A stretch of DNA of 64,000 bases from Chitinophaga sp. CB10 (GTDB taxonomy: Bacteria; Bacteroidota; Bacteroidia; Chitinophagales; Chitinophagaceae), in contig MLAV02000003.1 in assembly GCA_001870995.2 (NCBI GenBank), positions 1 through 64,000 on the forward strand, written 5' to 3'. The notes under the pieces are model-generated. The model saw nothing but the letters and a program-made list of their open reading frames with translations, did not search any database and was not told the DNA's origin. The translations under genes were made by a program, and so were the position numbers. The first letter of the stretch is position 1; each line of letters opens with the position of its first letter. Below are positions 58,465-64,000 of this stretch, piece after piece.

Positions 58465-59979
58465 TTAGTGTCTGAAGTGGCGCATACCGGTCATTACCAT
58501 TACCATACCGTTCTGCTTGCAGAATTCGATGGAGTCGTTATCACGAACGGAGCCACCAGGCTGGATTACAGCGGTGATACCTGCTTCGTGGGCAATGCTT
58601 ACGCAGTCATTGAACGGGAAGAATGCATCGGAAGCCATCACAGCGCCTTTGAGGTCAAAGTTGAACTGTTTGGACTTTTCGATGGCATGGCGGAGGGCAT
58701 CGATGCGGGAAGTCTGTCCGCAGCCTTTACCCACCAGTTGTTTGTCACGAACGAGGGCGATCGCGTTGGATTTCAGGTGTTTGCAAACGATGTTGGCAAA
58801 TTCCAGGTCTGCTCTTTCCGCGGCGGAGGCAGGGCGTGCGCCAACGTCGTTCCACTCTTTATAGTTACCGTTGTCGGCATCCTGCAGCAATACGCCGTTT
58901 AATACGTTTTTGTACGCGTATTTGGCTTTTACCGGCTGTTTCTGCTCCAGCAGGATACGGTTTTTCTTGGTCTGTAATACCGTCAGCGCGTCCGCGTCGA
59001 AGCCCGGTGCAATCAGGATTTCGAAGAAGATTTCGTTGATGGATTCAGCGGTTTGCTTATCGATTTGCTGGTTGGTTACCAGTACGCCGCCGAAAGCGCT
59101 TTCCTTGTCGCCGGCGAGGGCCGCGTCCCATGCTGCTTTCAGCGTCGGGCGGGAAGCGATACCGCAAACGTTGGTATGTTTGATAACAGCGAAGGTAGTT
59201 TCGGTAAACTCCTGGATCAGCTGGCAGGCAGCGTCTACATCCACGATGTTGTTGAAGGAAAGCTCCTTGCCGTGCAGTTTGTTGAAAGTTTCGTCCAGGC
59301 TGCCGTAGAATACGCCGCGCTGGTGCGGGTTTTCGCCATAGCGGTTTACCTGTCCTTCTCTTACGGACACCTGGAAGTAGTCGCCCGGTTCGTTGTTGAG
59401 GAAGTACTGGGAAATGGCCACATCGTAGTTAGCGCAAACTTCAAATGCTTTAGCAGCAAAGTTTCTGCGGTCTTCAATGGTGGTAGCGCCATTGTTTTCG
59501 GTCAGTACTTTTTCCAGGTCAGCATACTGGTCTTTAGATGCAACGATCACTACATCTTTGAAGTTTTTACCAGCAGCGCGGATGAGGGAAACGCCGCCTA
59601 TGTCGATTTTCTCAATGATCGCCTGTTCTTCCGTCGTGCTTTTTACTGTTTCTTCGAAAGGATACAGGTCTACGATCACCAGGTCAATTTCCGGGATCTC
59701 GTATTGTTTCAGCTGCTCCAGGTCCTGCGGATTTTCGCGGCGTGCCAGGATGCCGCCGAAAATTTTAGGATGCAGCGTTTTAACGCGGCCGCCGAGGATA
59801 GACGGGTAAGCAGTCAGGTCTTCAACTGCTACGCATTTCACGCCCTGGTCTTCTATAAATTTCTGCGTACCACCGGTAGAGTAAATAGTTACACCCTGTT
59901 CACCCAATTTTTTAACAATGGTCTCCAGGTTATCTTTATAGAAAACGGAGATCAGCGCTGATTTAATTTGCTTTTGCAT
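58465..59979 (-). CDS. purH: Bifunctional AICAR transformylase/IMP cyclohydrolase
   Basis: PurH performs the last two steps of IMP synthesis. The 504-residue protein has an N-terminal MGS-like cyclohydrolase domain (about 1-190; SVFYKDNLETIVKKL, STGGTQKFIED, TLHPKIFGGILARR, LVIVDLYPFE, IDIGGVSLIRAAGKN) and the AICARFT domain (RYGENPHQRGVFY, VIKHTNVCG, GCGQTSRIDALR, MASDAFFPFND). Normal length. Followed on the - strand by the sigma gene after a strong terminator. Confidence 0.98.
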   Translation of the reverse strand: MQKQIKSALISVFYKDNLETIVKKLGEQGVTIYSTGGTQKFIEDQGVKCVAVEDLTAYPSILGGRVKTLHPKIFGGILARRENPQDLEQLKQYEIPEIDLVIVDLYPFEETVKSTTEEQAIIEKIDIGGVSLIRAAGKNFKDVVIVASKDQYADLEKVLTENNGATTIEDRRNFAAKAFEVCANYDVAISQYFLNNEPGDYFQVSVREGQVNRYGENPHQRGVFYGSLDETFNKLHGKELSFNNIVDVDAACQLIQEFTETTFAVIKHTNVCGIASRPTLKAAWDAALAGDKESAFGGVLVTNQQIDKQTAESINEIFFEILIAPGFDADALTVLQTKKNRILLEQKQPVKAKYAYKNVLNGVLLQDADNGNYKEWNDVGARPASAAERADLEFANIVCKHLKSNAIALVRDKQLVGKGCGQTSRIDALRHAIEKSKQFNFDLKGAVMASDAFFPFNDCVSIAHEAGITAVIQPGGSVRDNDSIEFCKQNGMVMVMTGMRHFRH

Positions 59980-59991
59980 GTATGGAAAACA

Positions 59992-61914
59992 TTAGAAATT
60001 AATAACATAGGCTCCCTGGTCCGGAACCGAAATGAAGCGCAAAGTTAAGACGTAACAATCATTTTTCCACTGTTCAATCCTTTGCTTACTGTTCCCTGCC
60101 CCTATGAGGAGGGTATCAAAATCGTACAGGGCCGCTATTTGCCTAATATCCACGGGGGGATTACGTGTCAATAAAATATAATTCGTCCGGAATTTTTTTG
60201 GCGGCCTGGCGTCCGGCAGCGTGGTGGAGATGCGCACCGTCCGCCGGCCCTGATGCAGCGTATAGTGCTGCACGTGACAGGGCTGCGCTGCCGGCTGCCA
60301 TTGCAGCCACAGCACGGTCAGCAGGGCCAGGTTCAGGCAGCAGATCAGGGCCAGCCGCGCGGCGGCAAAGCGGTGGTACCAATACAGCGCCAGGGCTGCC
60401 AGGGCCAGGTATTGGAGTACCAGCAGCAGCCTGTTACAGGGGAGGTCCGTTAAGAGCGACAGCGGCAGCTCCCCTATCTTACGCACACTGCAGTTCAGCA
60501 GCCAGATCACGAATCGATTACCGCGTCCGATCCATTCTGCCAGAAACGGGACGGGCGTCAGCAGCAGCATTAGTATTTCCCCATAAATAATAAAAGTAGA
60601 CAGTGGCACCGCCACGAGGTTCGCCAACAGGAACCAGGTGGGAAACTGATGGTAATAATAGAGGCACAGCGGCGTGGTAAGCAGCTGCGCCGCGAGGGTG
60701 AGCGCCGCCATCTGCCAGAGGTAGTCCAGCCATTTGTACCGGCAATGCAGGCGCTGGTAAAGCTTTTGCTGGAACAGCAGGATGCTCAGCACGGCCAGGT
60801 ACGACAACTGGAAGCCTGTATCTATGATCAGGTAAGGGTCTACAGCCAGCAACACAAATGCGGATGCCGCCAAAGCGTTGTAGATATTGCTTTTCCGGGC
60901 CAGCACAAACCGGCCCAGCGTAGTGGCGGAGAACATCACGGCTGCGCGCAGGACGGAGGCGGAAGCGCCGGTCAGGAACGTGAAGCCCCAAAGGAAAGCG
61001 AGTATCAGCAAGGCTTTGAGCAGATCGGTATAGCGCCCGCGGGGCAGCCAGGCCAATGCCAGGAGCAGCGAAGCGTAGAGCAGCGAGAGGTGCATGCCGG
61101 AAATAGCGATCACGTGTACAATTCCCGTATTGCTGTAATCCCTGACCAGCGCCTTATCCAGCCCCTGCCTGTCCCCTATCAGCAATGCCGCGGCCATTCC
61201 GGCTTCCGGGCCAGGGCCTATATAGCGGTTAAACGCGCGGATACAAAACGCCGAGGCCTCGTACAGCCACCGGCTGATGGGGTTGACCGGCGCCGTTCCT
61301 GCAGGATGGTAGCCGGTAAAGGGCAGGTACAGCTGGTGGTAAATGCCCTTGTCCGCACAATAGCGCTGGTAGTCAAACCCTGCTCCCGGCCTGTTTCGTA
61401 TAGGCGACAGCGTGTGGGCCGTCAGCAGCAGGCTGCCCCAGCGTATGCTGTCCGTCAATCGCTTATCGGCATTTACATTTATTTTCCCCTTCGGGGAGAA
61501 GATACGGCCGTTATGCTGTATGTACCTGACCTTCGCTACAAAGCTGCTATGGTGCTGCCGTTGCAGTGGCGGCGCTGTAACTTCCAGCAGTACCCTGTCC
61601 CCCGCGTGGTAAAACTGCTGATAAAACGCAGGATGGCGCCGCTCGTCGGCCAGGTATAAACGCAACGCCCCTACGAAAAGCAGGCATGTCCACAGCAGCA
61701 GGGCCTGCCCGCCTCTGAGCCGGAAGCGCCATTCCGCCGGCACGCGCGGGTACAGCCAGGCGGCGGTCAGCAAGGGTATGGCCAACAGGAACGTATATAC
61801 GTGCATGTCCGTGTAATATTGCAGCAATATTCCCGCGGCAAAGGGAATCACCACCCTGATGAAAGGAGTTGAACCCCTGGTTTCGGGGCTTGATAAGGAA
61901 GATTCAAATAACAT
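59992..61914 (-). CDS. comEC: ComEC/Rec2-family DNA uptake channel, no MBL domain
   Basis: A 640-residue membrane protein: DUF4131/OB-like N-terminal part (about 20-180) with early helices, then the Competence domain (about 215-490; GLDKALVRDYSNTGIVHVIAISGMHLSLLYA, FLTGASASVLRAAVMF, and many hydrophobic helices). ComEC imports one DNA strand across the inner membrane. The C-terminal metallo-beta-lactamase-like nuclease domain present in B. subtilis ComEC is lacking, with the protein ending soon after the last helix. It lies 12 bases upstream of purH. Confidence 0.92.
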   Translation of the reverse strand: MLFESSLSSPETRGSTPFIRVVIPFAAGILLQYYTDMHVYTFLLAIPLLTAAWLYPRVPAEWRFRLRGGQALLLWTCLLFVGALRLYLADERRHPAFYQQFYHAGDRVLLEVTAPPLQRQHHSSFVAKVRYIQHNGRIFSPKGKINVNADKRLTDSIRWGSLLLTAHTLSPIRNRPGAGFDYQRYCADKGIYHQLYLPFTGYHPAGTAPVNPISRWLYEASAFCIRAFNRYIGPGPEAGMAAALLIGDRQGLDKALVRDYSNTGIVHVIAISGMHLSLLYASLLLALAWLPRGRYTDLLKALLILAFLWGFTFLTGASASVLRAAVMFSATTLGRFVLARKSNIYNALAASAFVLLAVDPYLIIDTGFQLSYLAVLSILLFQQKLYQRLHCRYKWLDYLWQMAALTLAAQLLTTPLCLYYYHQFPTWFLLANLVAVPLSTFIIYGEILMLLLTPVPFLAEWIGRGNRFVIWLLNCSVRKIGELPLSLLTDLPCNRLLLVLQYLALAALALYWYHRFAAARLALICCLNLALLTVLWLQWQPAAQPCHVQHYTLHQGRRTVRISTTLPDARPPKKFRTNYILLTRNPPVDIRQIAALYDFDTLLIGAGNSKQRIEQWKNDCYVLTLRFISVPDQGAYVINF

Positions 61915-62170
61915 CGATGGGCTAACAGTTTATGCATTAAAGTTAGTAATCCGAAGTATGGAGAACCTGAATCAGATGTTAACTAAAACGATTTTTTCGG
62001 TGGGGCATATTAATATATGGGCACATGAAAATTTTCCTGTCACTGCACTTTTAGCGCACCTGCCGGTCAAGATTAATATTTTCACAAAATATTAACAGTC
62101 AATATATTTAATATTAATTATTTATTCATCTGTTATTGATTAGTTAACATCTTCTTTAAATATAATATTA

Positions 62171-62202
62171 TTTGTAAACTGCATTACCGGTCACGCTATT
62201 TG
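62171..62202 (+). promoter_or_regulatory. Promoter-like element upstream of candidate sRNA
   Basis: TTTG (62171-62174), then GCTATTTG (62195-62202), 20 bases apart. The -7 box retains TTTG, but TA is shifted by two bases. Confidence 0.4.
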
Positions 62203-62208
62203 ACTTCA

Positions 62209-62289
62209 ACAAGAATCAATAGTCGTGTCTTTAATGGTTATTTTGAGGGAAAAGAAGGAGCCTGATTTTTATCAGGCTCTATTTTTTTT
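62209..62289 (+). ncRNA. Candidate small RNA between comEC and carB
   Basis: A transcript of about 80 bases would start after the element at 62171-62202 and end at the strong terminator 62258-62288. There is no + strand gene for this terminator to serve. It is inferred only from the promoter and terminator pair. A 26-codon frame from 62233 runs through the terminator, so a peptide is unlikely. Confidence 0.4.
62258..62288 (+). terminator. Strong + strand terminator without a gene
   Basis: Perfect 9-bp stem GAGCCTGAT/ATCAGGCTC (62258-62266 with 62271-62279), TTTT loop, then TA and eight T. Confidence 0.88.
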
Positions 62290-62360
62290 AAGGGCTAAAC
62301 TGATAGTTTTTTAACAGTTAGCGCTCCTGCTACTTTGCATTAAAATGCCGGGAAAATAAA

Positions 62361-62389
62361 ACAGCCCTTCAGCAATGCTGAAGGGCTGT
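62361..62389 (-). terminator. carB terminator
   Basis: 13-bp perfect stem ACAGCCCTTCAGC/GCTGAAGGGCTGT with loop AAT, then TTTTATTTT on the - strand. Confidence 0.9.
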
Positions 62390-62411
62390 CCGTTTTATCT
62401 TACCTACCTGG

Positions 62412-64000
62412 TTATTTGCTCAGGTACATACTTTTCTCTTTGTAGAGCTGTCTGAAGTAAGGATCGCGCAGGTCTTTAATAAAGCGGATCGCTTCACCGG
62501 TAGATTTCATTTCAGGTCCGAGTTCTTTGTTTACGCCCGGGAACTTGTTGAAGGAGAACACGGGTTCTTTGATGGCAAAGCCGGTCAGTTTTTTCTCGAT
62601 CTTGAAATCAGAGAGCTTTTTGGCGCCGATCATCACTTTGGTAGCGATGTTCAGGTAAGGCACCTGGTAAGCTTTCGCGATGAACGGCGTAGTGCGGGAT
62701 GCGCGGGGGTTAGCCTCGATCACGTACACGTTACCGTCTTTAATTGCGAACTGGATGTTGATCAGACCGCGGATATTGAGTGCGCGGGCGATTTTTTCCG
62801 CGTAGTATTCCATGGTGGTTACTTCGATCGGAGTCAGGTTGAACGCCGGCAGCAGCGCGTGGCTGTCGCCACTGTGGATACCTGCAGGTTCAATATGCTC
62901 CATCACACCCATTACATGGAACTGCTCACCGTCGAAGATACCGTCGATTTCCGCTTCCTGGCAACGGTCGAGGAAGTGGTCGATCAGGATTTTGTTACCC
63001 GGCAGGTGACGCAGGAGGCTCAGTACGGATTCTTCCAGTTCTTCCTCGTTGATCACGATACGCATACGCTGACCGCCGAGTACATAGGAAGGACGCACCA
63101 GTACAGGGTATCCTACTTCTTTGGCTACTTCGATGGCTTCGTCGGTGCTGTAAGCGGTACCATATTTAGGATAAGGGATACCGAGTTCTTTCAGCATATC
63201 GGAGAAGCGGCCGCGGTCTTCCGCGATGTCCATATTATCGAAGGAAGTACCGATGATTTTCACACCGTTTTCTTCCAGGCGTTTAGCGAGTTTCAGCGCC
63301 GTCTGGCCACCCAGCTGTACGATCACCCCTTCCGGTTTTTCCAGCTCGATGATTTCCCAGAGGTGCTCCCAGAATACCGGTTCGAAGTACAGTTTGTCTG
63401 CCATATCGAAGTCGGTAGATACTGTTTCAGGGTTACAGTTCACCATGATGGCTTCGTAACCGCAATCCTGGATCGCCTGCAGGCCGTGGGTGCAGCAGTA
63501 GTCGAATTCGATACCCTGGCCAATCCTGTTCGGACCGGAACCGAGTACGATGATTTTCTTCTTCTCTGTGCTAACCTTGCTTTCGTTTTCGGTATCGAAG
63601 GTGGAGTAGAAGTAAGGCGTTTTAGCTTCGAACTCTGCGGAGCAGGTATCTACCATTTTATAGGTACGAACGATGCCGTTGGCTTTACGTTTAGCGTACA
63701 CTTCGGACTCTTCGCAGTTACCGAAGAGGATAGCGAGTTGTTTATCGGAGAAGCCCATTTTCTTGGCGTCGCGGAGCATATCTACCGGAACGCTTTCGAG
63801 GTCGTGCTCAGCCAGTTGTTTTTCCAGCGTAACGATATCGTTGATCTGGTGCAGGAACCAGCGGTCGATATACGTTTGCTGGTGGATATGTTTTACGGAT
63901 ACGCCTTCCATGAGGGCATCCTTAATACGGAAGATGCGATCCCAGGTCGGGCGTTTCAGTTTTTCGAGGAGTTGTTCGCCTTTCAGCATGGACTTACCGT
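62412..64000 (-). CDS. carB: Carbamoyl-phosphate synthase large subunit, C-terminal part
   Basis: The frame continues beyond the right window edge; about 529 residues are visible. CarB makes carbamoyl phosphate from ammonia, bicarbonate and two ATP for arginine and pyrimidines. Seen: the oligomerisation domain (LMEGVSVKHIHQQTYIDRWFLHQINDI), and the second ATP-grasp half (LGSGPNRIGQGIEFDYCCTHG, NCNPETVSTDFD, VRPSYVLGGQRM, YVIEANPRASRT). The protein ends soon after (EKSMYLSK) without the MGS-like allosteric domain that closes the E. coli enzyme. Confidence 0.96.
   Translation of the reverse strand, partial: GKSMLKGEQLLEKLKRPTWDRIFRIKDALMEGVSVKHIHQQTYIDRWFLHQINDIVTLEKQLAEHDLESVPVDMLRDAKKMGFSDKQLAILFGNCEESEVYAKRKANGIVRTYKMVDTCSAEFEAKTPYFYSTFDTENESKVSTEKKKIIVLGSGPNRIGQGIEFDYCCTHGLQAIQDCGYEAIMVNCNPETVSTDFDMADKLYFEPVFWEHLWEIIELEKPEGVIVQLGGQTALKLAKRLEENGVKIIGTSFDNMDIAEDRGRFSDMLKELGIPYPKYGTAYSTDEAIEVAKEVGYPVLVRPSYVLGGQRMRIVINEEELEESVLSLLRHLPGNKILIDHFLDRCQEAEIDGIFDGEQFHVMGVMEHIEPAGIHSGDSHALLPAFNLTPIEVTTMEYYAEKIARALNIRGLINIQFAIKDGNVYVIEANPRASRTTPFIAKAYQVPYLNIATKVMIGAKKLSDFKIEKKLTGFAIKEPVFSFNKFPGVNKELGPEMKSTGEAIRFIKDLRDPYFRQLYKEKSMYLSK

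Larger units (their letters stand above)
61915..62411. other. AT-rich intergenic region with candidate small RNA
   Basis: No credible protein gene. It contains the promoter-like pair at 62171-62202, a + strand terminator (62258-62288), and the carB terminator (62361-62389). An open frame at 61859-62095 overlaps comEC's start in antisense and is probably accidental. Confidence 0.6.

Noticed and set aside
59053..59961. 302-codon frame antisense to purH
   Set aside because: Shadow of purH.
61859..62095. 78-codon frame between comEC and carB
   Set aside because: Starts antisense inside the comEC N-terminus and has no terminator or domain directly after it; the nearby terminator fits a shorter RNA starting at about 62209.
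1..64000. CRISPR array, IS element, rRNA operon or complete tRNA
   Set aside because: None seen on reading the intergenic regions; only a tRNA-end-like fragment near 2.72 kb. A dedicated scan could still find a divergent tRNA.

Overview
The window looks like chromosome from a Bacteroidota member, most probably a Chitinophagaceae relative (Chitinophaga-like). Evidence: the gliding genes gldE-gldD in the usual mutY-ssb-gldE-gldD order; phylum-typical small families (DUF5522, IPExxxVDY, DUF3109, the 31-residue AURKAIP1/COX24 protein, 7TM-DISM LytS kinases); a Rho factor with a long acidic insert; many promoters of the TTTG-N17-23-TAnnTTTG type; and few purine-rich ribosome binding sites. Genus is an inference. 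No rRNA, intact tRNA, IS element or CRISPR array was seen.

Bases 1-2.74 kb are AT-rich and hold only small accessory genes (DUF3871 and unknowns), some with private terminators. They end at direct repeats, a tRNA-3'-end-like stretch and an orphan terminator. This looks like the right end of an integrated element; its integrase would lie off the left edge. From 2.99 kb on, composition and genes are core-like: trmB, DUF5522, IPExxxVDY, pterin dehydratase, a LytS/LytTR pair, a small beta-barrel, rho, asnS, ExbD, a 2OG oxygenase and chrA.

15.5-26.4 kb is a signalling and stress block: an orphan NtrC-type regulator, a Ku plus stand-alone LigD phosphoesterase pair, a CHASE3 kinase, a REC-PAS-kinase, a second NtrC-type regulator, a lone receiver, and a two-domain glycosyltransferase. 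27.3-37.1 kb holds gpsA, a five-gene efflux operon (two adaptors, two ABC ATPases, one TolC) with no permease gene, and a divergent sigma54 regulator/kinase pair. The operon has a sigma54-like promoter candidate.

37-48 kb is housekeeping: lysoplasmalogenase, nadB, an LpxL-like acyltransferase, BON/LysM envelope proteins, a CstB-like persulfide dioxygenase with an ArsR regulator, tsaB, a degenerate 3-hydroxyacyl-CoA dehydrogenase, ridA, an L,D-transpeptidase and RNase G. 49-64 kb carries the mini ribosomal protein, a TPR protein, HU, mutY, ssb, gldE, gldD, DUF3109, a LutB-like Fe-S protein, an ECF sigma/anti-sigma pair, purH, comEC and the 3' part of carB. A likely small RNA lies between comEC and carB.

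The observations most worth checking are the permease-less efflux operon with its sigma54 control, the candidate small RNA at about 62209-62289, the structured leaders upstream of rng and gldE, the near-leaderless promoter pattern, and the element end at 2.64-2.79 kb.
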